From the NCBI GenBank assembly GCA_027946555.1, contig JAPEVC010000028.1, positions 124,001 through 188,000 of the forward strand: a DNA stretch of 64,000 bases, written 5' to 3'. How positions within the stretch are numbered: position 1 is the first letter of the stretch; every line of letters begins with the position of its first letter. Below, piece by piece: positions 35,519 through 48,361 of this stretch. The stretch comes from Gnomoniopsis sp. IMI 355080. Lineage: Eukaryota > Ascomycota > Sordariomycetes > Diaporthales > Gnomoniaceae. Under the pieces are notes generated by a model. It had not been told where the DNA came from. It did no database searches and saw nothing but the letters and a program-made list of their open reading frames with translations. The translations under genes were made by a program, and so were the position numbers.

Positions 35519-36115
35519 AGCACACTACGGTCCCACAAGAAGAGTGGACGCATTTGTCAGTGGGCGTCTCATTAGGGCTATGGACGGTGGAAGGGCTTGC
35601 TTCAGCCTCGGAGCGCTATGTAGTTGGTTATTCTTACCGCCGCTGCGACATCCTGCTTGTCATGTGGTTTCTCCATCACCGCCGCGTCTATAGACTGACA
35701 AATGACTGCGGATGGTGGTGACCGAAGCGTGCTAATCCCGTCACAATACGTACTATGGTAGAATGGTCATGGCGCTCACCATGTCAGGCGGACACAGTAG
35801 TGTGCAATGTGGAGTGTGTTATGACATGTCTTGACTCTTGATGCTCGGCTAGAGAGTTAGATCATGGTAATCGCATATTTGATGAGTTCAAGAGTAAGAG
35901 TCAGTTCCAGCATAAGGTTTAAGACCCTTGCAACAGCTCTTATTACTGATGCTTGGCAGGAGGCGGTCAAGGAATACAGTCGGTGCCAACAGCACCAAAG
36001 AACAGATGCTTCTGTGTGTGATGGCCAGTGTAATCCGTGGGCGCTTTCTTATTACGGGGTATCATTTTTGGTGCCGGACAAGGAGGCTGTAGCAACCACC
36101 ACCCCCGAGAAAAAT
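35519..36115. promoter_or_regulatory. Divergent promoter of FAD oxidase and first Methyltransf_22-like gene
   Basis: About 600 bp. The methyltransferase frame is open from an ATG at 35864, so the right half could be coding. Alignment with the downstream paralog favours the later ATG at 36116. Confidence 0.4.
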
Positions 36116-37129
36116 ATGACGGCAAGGAAAGAGTCCAACGCCCATATCGCGGCCACAACCAATGAACACGACAGGCCATCGCTCAAAACCCATCTGCAGC
36201 TCGCAGAGGCATCATGGGGCAGAACAGTTAAGCAGCGGCATGAGTTGCTGAAGAAAGACTATCCCTCGGGCGGCGCAGCCGCGATGCCACTGTTTCCATG
36301 CTTCGCCTCCGAGGGCATGGCGGAATACTTCTACCACCCTTATACGATTTGGGACCTTACGCCTGCTTCATTCCCTGCGCCTTTCGAGATGGAGAGGGTC
36401 GGGCGACTGGGCGATGGGGGCAAGTGGACCTGCGGGCTCGCGTCGCGCTACGCCCAGGCAGAACGGCCTATAGTAGTATATAGCTTCGGAGTTGGGTTGG
36501 AGAGTAGCTGGGAGGAGGAGGTATTAAGCCGGGTGCCGGCCGCTGAGGTATGGGGGTACGACGACTGGGCTGATAGCTGGGGCGAGCAGCTGGGCGAGGC
36601 TAATAGGGGGAGGGCGCATTATATCAAGGCAAAGATTGGGACCGACCTAGGCATACGGGAGCTAATGAAGCGTAACGGGCATGAGTATATTGATATCCTT
36701 AAGATGGATATCGAGTGCGCCGAGTTTGAGGTCCTGGACGCGCTGTGTGCCAGTGTGGGCGGTACCGAAGAACTGCCTGTGGGCCAGCTGCTGGTCGAGA
36801 TACACCTATGGAGGCCGGACCATGTCTTCTTGGGTAAGGGCGAGAGGGGAGGTGTGAGCGCGGCCGAGTATCTAGCTTGGTAAGTTTTGAGTCTTCTTTC
36901 AGTTTGAGCGTCTTCCAGAGCACCTTTGGTCGGTATTCTTGCTAATGGCTGCCCGACTAGGTTTGAAAGGCTCGAGGCTGTAGGGTTTCGGCCGGTATGG
37001 ACGGAACCGAATTTATTAGCCAGCACGATAGGGAAAGGCACCGGAGGCGGTGACCCATTTCTGGCCGAGTATACTTTCATAAATATTAGAGATAGTAAGA
37101 GTATCTTGGTCAGTGGGTCGGTGGGTTGA
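36116..37129 (+). CDS. Methyltransf_22/METTL24-like methyltransferase, left paralog (divergent)
   Basis: Putative SAM methyltransferase of the family with the RxGxxxDGGKWxCG signature (VGRLGDGGKWTCG) and a C-terminal IDILKMDIECAEFEVLDAL segment. Exons 36116-36879 and 36961-37129, one 81-nt GT-AG intron (36880-36960), about 310 residues. The frame extends upstream to an ATG at 35864 (84 more residues), but the paralog at 37682 has no such extension. Compared with that paralog, the acidic stretch AYDLDVCD has become GYDDWADS and the DIEGSEFE motif has become DIECAEFE, and it has an extra intron. It may be diverging in function or losing activity. Substrate unknown; it lies at the edge of the highly reducing PKS cluster. 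Confidence 0.75.
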
Positions 37130-37681
37130 TTATTGCTTAATAGCATTTACTAGAATCAAAGGCTGCTACCAAGTATACAAAAGAATACTATCTTAATAGT
37201 AAAATCTAACATCTTCAATATTGTAACCTATATATAGAGTGTACTATAAAATCAAATATTCAAATCAGAGATATAATCTTATGAGTAGTATACTTTGTTT
37301 ACCAGGTAAAATTCCAACCCTAATTAGTAATTAGTGTTTAATAAATGAAATTTTATTGATTATTTTTCCAAAGGTGAAAATTAAGTAGATTATGATTACT
37401 TTCTATTGTAAATTAAATCTTTAGCATTTCTTAATGAATACAGGGCGTATTCCCTTACCACCTGAGCAGGTATATTAAATCAGTCGGCCCTGCTTTTAAT
37501 GCAACCCCAACCCCAATTATAACGCAAAAGTTCTCGCATAGACTTTTTTATCTATAAAGCAGGTCGGACCCATTGTCATACCCCCTAATCCTATCGTCCG
37601 AGGTTCAGGCTGCACAACAATTACAAACGCACAAAAAGGCCCCTCCCCTCTGTCCCTGAAGCAATCATTCACCAAGCAGTC
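37130..37681. other. AT-rich, RIP-like spacer between the two methyltransferase paralogs
   Basis: About 550 bp. Bases about 37137-37440 are very AT-rich with many TA steps and few CG, unlike the genes on either side. This is the look of DNA altered by repeat-induced point mutation. No open frame is supported. Confidence 0.55.
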
Positions 37682-38587
37682 ATGAGCACAGGTACAAACA
37701 CCACGGCGAGACCCTCTATGGAAGAACATATGAGAATCGCTGAGAAAAACTGGGCGAGAGATGTAAAGAAAAGGCAGGCTGTAATTACGTCTGCTTTTGG
37801 CGGGGATGCAGCTAACATGGCACTATTCCCGTATAACAATGGGACATGGAATGTGACAGCGCCATATACAATCTGGGATCTGGTGCTGCCATCATGGAGC
37901 CCACCGCTTGAGATGTCGCGAGTTGGTCGGCTGGGGGACGGGGGCAAGTGGACATGTGGCATGTCGCGGTATGAAGCCATGGTGGACGACAACAAACCCT
38001 GCGTGGTATACTCATTCGGCGTAAAGGACGACTCAAGCTTCGAGGACGAATTCCTATCACGGGTGCCGACCGCCGAGGTATGGGCCTACGACCTGGACGT
38101 CTGCGACTTTGAAGGCCAATTGTCGTCTTTGTCGCCGGCGCAGCGCGGGAGCCGAGCGCACTTTACGCATGCGGCCATCGGCGGCAAGACAGACGCGGGG
38201 CAGACGCCGCCAGTGTACGGGATCGGCGACGTGATGCGGATGAATGGGCACGGGTATGTGGACATGCTCAAGATGGACATTGAGGGCAGCGAATTCGAGG
38301 CGCTGGATGCGCTGCTGGTCGAGACGAGTCAGACGACTTCTGATGAGCTGCCAATAGGCCAGCTGCTGATCGAGGTGCACTTCCGGACGAACGAACGAGC
38401 AGATGGATTTCTGAAGTGGTGGGAGAGGCTTGAGGCTCGTGGCCTGCGTGCCATTTGGACTGAGCCAAACAGCCTGGGGAACATCTTCAACTGTATGCAC
38501 GGCGATTCTCTCATGGCAATCGAGTACACCTTTGTCAATGTGCGCGACCGGCGAAGCAGAATCTTTGGTGGGCTAATGTTGGATTGA
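37682..38587 (+). CDS. Methyltransf_22/METTL24-like methyltransferase, right paralog
   Basis: Intronless, 301 residues. It shares the order of motifs with its upstream neighbour: YTIWDLVLPSW, VGRLGDGGKWTCG, VVYSFGVKDDSSFEDEFLSR, AEVWAYDLDVCDF, VDMLKMDIEGSEFEALDAL, IGQLLIEVHF and WTEPNSLGN. The complete acidic DIEGSEFE segment suggests it is the functional member. Family members are class I SAM methyltransferases, but few have a known substrate. It ends 216 bp from the convergent stop of the highly reducing PKS, so it may tailor that product; this is inferred from position only. Confidence 0.82.
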   Translation: MSTGTNTTARPSMEEHMRIAEKNWARDVKKRQAVITSAFGGDAANMALFPYNNGTWNVTAPYTIWDLVLPSWSPPLEMSRVGRLGDGGKWTCGMSRYEAMVDDNKPCVVYSFGVKDDSSFEDEFLSRVPTAEVWAYDLDVCDFEGQLSSLSPAQRGSRAHFTHAAIGGKTDAGQTPPVYGIGDVMRMNGHGYVDMLKMDIEGSEFEALDALLVETSQTTSDELPIGQLLIEVHFRTNERADGFLKWWERLEARGLRAIWTEPNSLGNIFNCMHGDSLMAIEYTFVNVRDRRSRIFGGLMLD

Positions 38588-38803
38588 TGAGAGCTTTAGT
38601 TTGTAGAAGGAAGTGATGGAAATAGTATCTAATCATTGTTCTGATTCTAATTGCTATGATCTATGGTTTCTGATGTTATTACAGGAACTTAACGTACACC
38701 CTTTTTAACATCGTTACTCATATCTTTAAAAAGAAAAAGCTTCTACCGAAATGCCGTACATCTTGAAACTCGTCGATACCTTGACCTCAAACACATCGTG
38801 AAA

Positions 38804-41800
38804 TTACCCCTTCTTCATAACCTCAACAGCGACGGAGTGGCACAAGTCCGCCATGCTTTGGTCCTTCAGAATGTTGAACACGGCCACCTCGACCCCAAAC
38901 TGCTTCATGAACCAGTATCGCACCTCGACTGCGATCAACGAGTCCACGCCCACCTTGAACGCAGCCTGTCCCGGATCCAAGTCCGCCAGTGGCACCGACA
39001 ACGACTTGGCCAACTTGGACAGCAGACCGTTCAGCACAACCTCGCCCGCCTCCTCCACCGACCGCGCACCAGCCTCCCTTGCCTCGGCCAGATAGTTGAC
39101 CTCGGCCGTCTTTCCACCCGCGCCAGCCCCGGCCGAAGCAGACTGCGACTCGTACATAGCCCCGATCCGGTGCAGGTTGCGGAACAGCGGCTTGGTCATC
39201 CATCCGACAACACTTGTGTGGCCTTTCTCCCACAGCATCTTGGGACTGTCCACCACGTGCACCACCTGCGCCGCCCATGGCGCCTCATAGTCATAGGACG
39301 GGTCGCACACCACATCCAACAGCCCTAGTAGCTGGTCTTGTGTCACCCCCGAGAAGCCCGCGCGGAGTGTCGACTTGACAAACAGCAGGTTATCGTTTGC
39401 AGAGCCTGTCTCCAGTACCAGGCCCAGGTTCACTGACACCACCCGCTGCTTGTGGTGTTTGACCCGGTTCCGTGCTAAAGCGTCCTGATATGTGTTGCCC
39501 GCCGCGTAGTTGCCCTGGCCTCGGTTGCCAATCACGCCCGCGAACGACGATAGCAGCACTAAGAAGTCCAAGTTTGGTGGCAGCATCTCCGCCAAGTTGC
39601 GCGACCCGCGTACCTTGGCCTCAAGCGGGTCATTCCACACCTCGGCCGTCATGTTCTCCATCAACTCGTCGTGCAGCACCATCGCGCCTTGGATGCAGCC
39701 CCGGATCGGCGGCAATGTGTGCTCTGTCAGCACTCGTTGCAGAGCCGATCGGTCCGAGATGTCACAGGTCGGGGTGATGACGGTAGCCCCCAGCCTCGCC
39801 ACCTCTTGCAGGAACTTTTCCGATTTCGCGTGGCCCTTGGCCCCGCTGCGCGAGATAAGCATAAAGTACCTCGCGCCACGGCTAATCATCCATCGTACCA
39901 TGGCCTGTGGAAGACCTCCAAGCCCACCGGCGAGCACGTACGTGCTGTCGCTTCGGAACTGGTACGCTGGCTTCAGGCAAGGTCGGTACTGCACCTCACC
40001 CTGCCCGGACCAGTCGATGACGGTCTTTCCAGTATTCTTGCCGCTCTGCAAGTAGCGCATGGCCTCCTCGAATTGGGTAGCTGGGTATACATGCAGCGGT
40101 CGAGGCTCATGCACATCGTCGGGGAAGTCTTCCCACAACTTCATGACATCTGTCATGACTTCCTTCATGAGCTCCTTGGAGTTCTCGACCACGACAATGA
40201 GGTCCACTGCTGAGAAGGTAACGTTTCTGTCAAATGGCGCCATCCCGAGTCCCGTGTTTTGCAGGATGTCGGCCTTGCCAATCTCGATAAAGCGGCCAAA
40301 TATTTTGATACACTTCCAACTCTGCTGCAGAAGCTCGCCGCCAAGACTATTGAGCACAACATCAACGCCCTTGCCGCCTGTTGCACGCATGATATCCTCG
40401 ACAAATGAAGCATCGCGGCTGTTAAAGATGTGCTCGGGCGGGACGCCGTAGACATCGGTCAGCAGGTCCCGCTTCACTTGGCTTCCAGCCGTCACATAGA
40501 TGATAGCTCCGCGCTTCTTTGCAATCATGACTGCTGCTTGGCCAACGCCTCCAGCCCCAGCGTGAATGAGCACGCTCTCGCCCGGTCGGATCCGCGCCAC
40601 GTAATCTAGCGAGTATAGCGCGGTGCAGTATACGACAGGTATAGACGCCGCCACGTTGAAGGACATGGCGTCTGGCATTGGGTGTGTCTGCAGTTCCGAC
40701 ACGCGCACAAACGTGCTGAATGCGCCCGTGACAGACACAAACATGACGCGGTCACCCGGCTGGACTCGGGTGTCTTTTCCTCGTCCCGATGAGTCCGATT
40801 GTGCCCTGGGTCCTACTCGCGTAACTATTCCGGCACCATCAAAGCCGAATCCGCTACCGGGAATCTGGCCCAGTGCGATCATGACGTCCTTGAAGTTGAT
40901 GCTGGATGCCATGACTTGGATCTCGACCTCGCCAGGCTCCAGGGCCGCGTCCGCACCTTGCCCGTGGGGCTTCTCCTTGAACATGAGCGTGTCGAGGAGG
41001 CCAGGGTTGCCGATCGACAGCTCAATGTGCTGGAGATCGGCTGTGGCTGCCCCGATGGTGCAGCTCGCCATGTCATGCTGCCTCGCGGCGATTCGGGTGG
41101 CGACGGCGTCGTTGAGACGGCCATTGGGTGCCACGCGAGGGATCTGGAAGACGCCGTCAACTTCGGCGAGCTCAGACTCTATCTTGTCACCGTCATGTGT
41201 ATTTTGGACTTCTTTGAGTAGAGATGTGATGAGCTGCACGGAATGGTCTACGCTGCTGCCGCCATCTAGGGACGGTGTAGACTCAAGACTGGCGACAATG
41301 AAGCCTTGGTCGCCACGCTCAGAGCAAACCGTGCGTCCGAGGCCGATGGAGAGCTCTGCCTCCGGGTTTGTAGACTGAGGCCCACCACCGGAGGTGATCC
41401 AGAGCAGACGTCCCGACTTGAGCGCCACATTTCTAATAGCCAGCAGTTGTTTGTCGTTTGGTCGTTGCAAAATCGCCTTGTCGAGTTCTATAAGCGAAAT
41501 GACATGGACTGTCTTGAGATTAAGGCCGGCCGCAGTCTCGTTCTCGACTTGATCCAAGGTGATTGTGGAGACAGTGGAGGCGAGGTTTCGGGCAACGATT
41601 GCTTGCTCTAGCTTCTGGGCGAATCTAACCTGGCACTGGGATGTTGACTCTCCGTCCACGACAATATAGACTGGCGGGGGCAGTGTAGGGGCCTCTTCCT
41701 GTGCCGGTACAGCGGTAGCTACCAGTGTTGACAGGCGATGATACGGCAGGTCGTCATGATCCCTCAATTCGAGGTCTACGCCCGAGAAGCCAGACTCAGC

Positions 41801-44800
41801 CAAAGCGGTCGACCACTGCGCCTCGGTGAGCAACGGACCCTGGTCTGGATAAGTGTGGCTGGCCCCCTCACGACGCGCTCGCAGCCACCAGCCCTCGAGC
41901 AGGCCGAAGATGAGCCCCTCGCGCACGCTGTAAGGGTTACAGATCTCGACCATAATAAACTTGCCACCGGGCTTGAGCAGGCGCCTCACCGATCGCAGCG
42001 ACGTGTGGATGTCGCTGGTGGCGTGCACGACGTTGCCGGCGATGATGCAGTCATACGTCCCCTCGGCCTCCTCGAACCCGGGTTGGGTGAGAGGGTCCTT
42101 CTCCAGGTCGAGCAGGTTGAACTTCAGCACGCCCGAGTCGACGTAGTCACTGAAGCGCTCACGGGCATGTTCGAAGAAGCCGGTCGAGATGTCCGTGTAC
42201 ATGTATTCGTCGATGCGCATCATCTTCTGGCCGTTGCCCTGGTTGTAGGTCAGGAAGGGCAAGACTCCAGCGGCCGAGCTTCCCGTGCCCGCGCCGACCT
42301 CGAGAATCCGCAGGGCCGGATTAGAATGGGCGAGGATCTCGACATATGCGCCAACACGGTTGGCATGGATCTTGAACATCTCTGCCGAGTAGAAGTCGTC
42401 GACAAGACGGCCCCCGAAGATAACCTCATGGACATCGGCCTGGCCTGTCAGAAGATCGTACAGATTATCGCCAACCTTCCGTACAAGTCTCTGTGTTGGC
42501 TCGGTAATAGCAGATTCGGTTTCGTGTACAAGCTTCTTAGCATCGAGGTCGGTGCGTCCCCTGGTCTCGGGCGTGTAATCGTCCTTTCTCAACATTGTTC
42601 GTCGCATCCACTGCACATACTCGTCGCGATGATCACCGAAGGGCATTTTGACGAGCCCGGTTGAGTCTGAGTCCAATCTCTTCAAGACTGTCTCGACATA
42701 GTGGATGGACATGGCATCGGCGCGGTCAATGTGGTCCCGGTCCGGCAGCGCGAACGGTCGGAACGTATTCGCCATGAGATATTTGTATGCTGCCTCATTG
42801 TCCAGTAGGGACAGATCGGGCCGGAACTCAAGGTTGTAACACGCCGTGTCGAATACTGCACCTCCCGGCACCGATCCAGCAGCCTCATCCAACGACGTGA
42901 TGGCCGTGCCTCTTTCGCCCCGGATGATCACCATGGGATCCCTCGACGCCGCCCCGACACCCCTCTCATTCTCGTCGCCCAGTAGTAGGGCTACGGTATC
43001 AAACTCGCACTCTCTGTATCCGCGCATCGTCTGCGTCGACGCAGCGGTGACGCAGGCGTTGGCAGGCAGGTTAAGCAAGGCTGACGAGACCCACATCTCG
43101 CGGCAATGGGTGAACATCATAGTGGGAATGGGCCGCAGCCCGCCGGCCGACAAGGCTGCCATCTGCAGGTGGCACAGCGCATCCAAAGTTGTGGGGTGGA
43201 CCACGCATGGGTCCTCGTGCGCATATGGCATCTTGTCCGCGTAGTCGCGGAGTCCAAGCGTCGCCGCGGCGTGGCCTTCCTTGGAGTACTGTATGTCCTC
43301 CAGACGCGCAAAAAAGGGTCCGTAGTCCAGCCCAAGCGCCGCCATATTGCCGTACATCTGGTCCGGGTATGTCTTGAACTTGCACGCGTCAAGCACCGCG
43401 TCGTGCTGCGCCTGGACCTCGATTGCTGTGCGGCGCTTATGCTCATCGCGGTTGTTATTCGTGACAACCTCGACCTGAATGCTTCCGTATGCGGCCTCAA
43501 GCCAGTCGTCACTGCTGCCGCCACTCTGCGTAAAGACGCGCCAATCGTACCACTTTTGCAGTGTGTTATTGATTTTGTCGCGCCGGGGACGCATGTGCAG
43601 CTGTGCCTCAACGCCACGGTCACTGTCGTCGACACTGATAGCGCGGAGGAAGCGGACATTGGCGATGTTGTAACCTGCGATGAGGCTCTCATCAAAGGTT
43701 TCCGAGTCCATGATCAGTTGTCGGGCTCCCTCGATCGCCATGACGATCATTCCCGAGCCAGGGTAAATGGGCGAGCCGTTGAGCGTGTGGTCGAGGATCC
43801 ATGGGTTCTCGCTATAGCGGATGATATGCCGCCAGCTTGCCTCGTCCGGATTGAAGTCCCGTGCTCGCAGACCAACGAGGCAGTGGCGCCTGTGCTTGCG
43901 GTGGGCGAAGCGGCGTGACAGTCTGCTCTCTTCCCAGAAGAGCTTGGCCCGGCTGAAAGGGTATGCAGGCAGGTCGACGACCATCTTGGGAGGCGCATCG
44001 GTGGGCGTGGACAGGCATGCCTCGTTCACCATCGCCAGATCCACATCTGCTCCGGCACACCATAATCGGCCCATAGCTGCGAGGATAGGTATCAGGCTGT
44101 CGTTTCTGGCGTCCAGGACGGGGGCGTATTGCCATTTGTCTTTGCCCAGTAACGGCGTCAAAGTGTCTTGCACCGGCCGACGCAGGGCAGCCTGGGGTCC
44201 GATCTCGACTATAAAGTGATTACTTGTATTGCGGGTCTTTTTGTTGCCGTCCTCAGTGGCTGTCTGCTGCGACACAGTGATGGCTGCAGACAGTGCCTGA
44301 GAGAAGCGGACCGTGCCGACCAGGTTGCTAACCCAGTACTCGGGCTGCCTCAGCTCACTGGCCGAGGTCTCGTATCCCGTGACGGACGAGAACATGACGG
44401 GTAACTGGCCTGGGGCATCTTCAGGCAGGGTTTGCTTGTGGTGATGTGACTTGATTAGGCCCAGATACTCATCGGCAACCTGGGCCATATACTTCGAGTG
44501 ATACGCAACAGTGACTGCAAGCTTGCGCACGAAGACCTCGTCGGCATCAAAGCGTCTCCACAGCTTATCTATCGCCTCGGCGTCGCCTGTGAGCGTGACG
44601 TTAATGGGGCTGTTGACGCATCCGACAGAGACGAGATCAGCGACGCCTTCTTGCTGCAAATACGCCAACGCGGCTTTCTCACCGAGGCCGACAGACATCA
44701 TGCCCATGCCACCGCCTGCGCTTTGCGCCAACTTCTGCGATACGACGCCCCGAAAGTACGCATATCCCCACGCCTCCTCCCGACTCAGCGCGCTGGTACA

Positions 44801-47253
44801 ATACGCCGCAGCCAGCTCACCGCTCGAGTGGCCGCAGACACTAGCGGGCCTAACGCCCCAGCTTCTTAATAAATCAACCAGCGCAACCTGAACGGCCGTG
44901 CAGAGCGGCTGCGAGAAGGCCGGTTCCTGGACTCGACTCTTCCCCTCGAGCGCGCGCAGCTCGTCCAGCAACCTCCAATCACAGCCCAGGGCGCAGAGGT
45001 GATCGTCCGCGGCTCTCAGACTCTGCTCGAATGGGCCAAGATGTAGGAGGCTCAGACCCATGCGAGCCCACTGTGCGCCCTGGCCTGTGAAGACGAAGCA
45101 TGCTGTAGGGGGAACGTGACCAGCCCGGACAGCAGGTGAGATTTCCGAAGAGGGGAAGGCCTCGAGAGGTGTGGGCTTCAGAGTCTCAGCGTCGATAATG
45201 CTGAATGACCGCCATGAGTGTGCTGTGCGGTGCTTGCTAAGGGTGTGTAGGATGTCTCGTAACTCTTGCTTTGGATGGTGCGATGTCAAATATGGCAGCA
45301 ATGAATCGGCCAAGCGGGCTGGACCGTTCTGGTCGGCCGCGGAAAGGACAATTATTCCTTTCTTATCTGACGAGACTACGGTATGGGGTGGTAAGGGACT
45401 TGCTGAGGCTGGCGATGACGCCAAATCGCTTGTTGGGGTCTGTGGAGTTGGTGGTGAAAGAGACCCTGGTCCATCCCATAAAGCGCGTCCAGTCTCCGCA
45501 TCCGAGTCCTCAGACTTTATAGGGGACGGTGATCCGGACGAAGACCGTGAAGGGGTGCGAGAAGCAAGGCTCACGGTCTGAATGGTCGACGCCAGGTCAA
45601 CTGTGTTGTGTAGTCCTTCGAGCCCTCGCAAGCGAAGGTAGTTGCACGCGTCCTCGAGAATGGCATGGCCATTGGACCCGCCATAGCCGAAAGAGCTCAC
45701 CGAGGCCCTGCGGAGGCCAGGCGAAGGCCATGGAGTCGCCTTCTTATCGAACTGCAAACATAACTCCTTGGCATCGATTGCTGGGTTCGCCGTCTCGAAG
45801 TTGCAGATGGGCGGGATTATGCCCCGCTCCAGCACCAGCACCGTCTTGATAATGCCAGCGAGGCCGCTGGCGCCCTCTAAGTGGCCGATATTGCTCTTTA
45901 CAGAGCCAATATGGAGCGGTCGGCCGGCTCGGTGCTCGCGGAACACAGAGCCGATAGCCCTTGCTTCGATCGGGTCGCCAACTGCTGTACCTGTCCCGTG
46001 CGCCTCGACACTCGGAGGATGTAAGTTATCTTGCTCCCTTGTGACTGGGAGAACGTCTTGTTACTTACTAGTCGGTTGTGGCCAGATCCAAGCCGGCTAC
46101 CTCGTACGTCCGCCTGATGAGCCCAATTTGTGCATCAGGACTAGGCTGTGTAATGCTCGGTGTCCGGCCATCCTGGTTGACACCAGTGGCCCTCACCACG
46201 GCACGCACGACATTACCATCCTCGAGCGCGGCTCTCAGCGGCTTGATGAGCACGCAGCCAAAGCCCTCGCCACGAGCATACCCATTCGCCCTGGCGTCGA
46301 AGCTCCAGCACCGGCCGTCGGGGCTCAGGAAGCCGGCGTCATCTAGCGGGATAGACAGGCTCTCTGGCGCCATATATGTGTTGCCGCCGCATACGAGAGC
46401 CATCCTGCTCTCGCCGACCCGCACGCTCTGGCACGCGAGGTGGAACGCCGAAAGCCCCGCGCTGCAAGCCGTGTCGACGGTGATGGAGGCGCCGCGCAAG
46501 TCAAACGCGTGGCTGATGCGGTTGGCCAACATGCTGCTGCCGGACCCGGTCGCATGATACCGGCTCGTTGCCCCCTCGACGTCGCGCGCAATGTACGCGT
46601 CGTGGTCCCGGCCGAAGCAGGCCACGAACACGGACGTTGACGTGCCTGCCAGAGTGGGCGTGGCGATCCCGGCGTTCTCAAGGCAGTGGTAGGCGCCCTC
46701 GAGTAGGCCGCGCTGTTGAGGGTCCAGCACGGAGGCCTCGGCTGGTGACATGTTAAAAAAAGGGGCGTCAAAGGCTCTTGGATCCTCGGCCATGAAGTGA
46801 GCTTCTTTTACGCGGAGCTGGCAAGATGTGAGGTTAGTATTGAAAGGCTACCTGGGTGCTGTTTTTCACCACTTCGCATTCTTGCACGCCTACTCGTCGT
46901 GAGCAGCCATAGCCAAATATGTACAGACTTGGATGCAGCTGGAATTCTTCAAAGACGGAAGGAAAGTATAATACGCACACTGTCCAGCCGACTTGGGTCG
47001 CTGTGGTAAAATGCTATCCAGGCATGTGTCAATTATCAGTCCTAAAATAAGGTGGGATGGGAGGAAGGTCAGTTTTTCCCTCCAACTGCTCTTTTGCCTT
47101 ACCATCTACGTTGAATCTGTCGACCGGGACCTTTGAGGCTGCAGAACGCCCTGCTTCGAGCATGTCCCAAAATGCCTCCGGGGAAGTTGCGTCTTGGGGG
47201 AACTTGACGCTCATGCCAATAATGGCAATTGGTTCGACGGCGTCTGCTTCCAT
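38804..47253 (-). CDS. Highly reducing polyketide synthase (KS-AT-DH-MT-ER-KR-ACP)
   Basis: Iterative type I PKS making a reduced, C-methylated chain; about 2,713 residues. Exons 47253-47103, 47013-46979 (35 nt), 46817-46069 and 46010-38804; introns of 89, 161 and 58 nt, GT-AG. KS: VDTACSAGLSAFHL (Cys near 46470), EAHGTGTAVGDPIEA, SNIGHLEGASG. AT: FTGQGAQWARMG and GHSSGELAAAY. DH: DHTLNGSPIYPGSGM (HxxxGxxxxP intact). C-methyltransferase: LRILEVGAGTGSSA, so it looks active. ER: HAGAGGVGQAAV. KR: YVLAGGLGGLPQA. ACP: VGVDSLIAVEVR near the C-terminus, then stop. No thioesterase or reductase release domain is present, so release must be spontaneous (for example alpha-pyrone formation) or by a separate enzyme. 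It is divergent from the CYP52-like P450. Confidence 0.96.
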
Positions 47254-48361
47254 TGTCTACGGTCTAATGAATGGTGCTTGTCTCCAGCTGTTGGTGTTGG
47301 TTGCGCGGCCTGCGAATAGTTTGGCCTATAATGAGCACACTAATAAATACTTGTAAGTTGTAAGTAGTCCGTAGCGTCCCGAGATTCTATATTAGCAGAT
47401 CTGTTGCAGAGGTATGCGCATATAATGGCAAAGATTCGTCCGTAAGGAACGATCAGAAGCTGTGAAGCTACCTAAATTTTGGAGTGAATACTTGGATAAA
47501 TACTTAAAGAGGCTATTTAATGAAGCTCTTTACGAGCAAGGAGTACGTCCTTACAGATAGTTCGTTTAGTTGCATACTATTGCTGAAGTACTCTGTACTA
47601 TTGTAACATAATAGTGGATCCCGAGGTCACCGTTGATAACCTTAATCCAAGCAATTCAATTAAGCCGCTGATCCAAGTAACTCAGGGCATCCAAGTAATG
47701 CAAGTGGGCCCAGTGATCTATTACATGACCTCTACTGAGTCATTATACCGTTTACTTACAATGCCACACCTAATAGGAGATTCGCTGCCTGAGTAAGTAC
47801 CTAGTAAGCGTAGTGGGGAAGTTGTTGCGTTAAGGAGTTCATTTGCTACAATTGAATAGAGCTTAAGTTGTATTATAGCCCTCGTAACGTCTTATTACGG
47901 GAATAAGAAGGATGACGTAGATAACGATAGAGATTTAAGCATTTATTAAAAGTTGGAATAAGATAAGTCTTATTATATATTACTATTGCTATTACTGAGC
48001 TTTTAGGCGCTTAAAAATAATAAAGTATTTAAAAAAAAAATCTTTACTCTTTTTATATAAATCTGCTTAATATAGGAAAGAAAAAATAAAGATATATAAG
48101 TAAATTAGATAAAAGATCTTTGCTTCTTTAATAGGATACAGCAGACTATGCGATATAGATAAGTTCTTCTTTAATAAAAAGTTAAAACGTATAGTCAAGG
48201 CATAGTGGAGTATGCTTGGCGGGTAGTAAGCGTTATTATAATAGCTGGACGATTCTGATCCAGAGGAGTAGGGGTTTACTAGTGCGTTCAAATATGTGCT
48301 ATCCACCAATCGTCGTTCCAAGGACCCGACGCGCTGCACAGTCATTGACTTAGGCGACAGA
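47254..48361. promoter_or_regulatory. Divergent promoter of HR-PKS and CYP52-like P450, with AT-rich block
   Basis: About 1.1 kb. Bases about 47860-48240 are strongly AT-rich and RIP-like. No CGGACTCCG site was found, so shared control with the left cluster by that motif is not supported. Confidence 0.5.

Noticed and set aside
35864..36115. 84-residue N-terminal extension of the left Methyltransf_22-like gene
   Set aside because: Not present in the paralog and carries no motif. The ATG at 36116 aligns better, though the longer form is not excluded.
38804..39300. A thioesterase or reductase domain at the HR-PKS C-terminus
   Set aside because: The chain ends shortly after the ACP DSL motif; no further domain is encoded before the stop.
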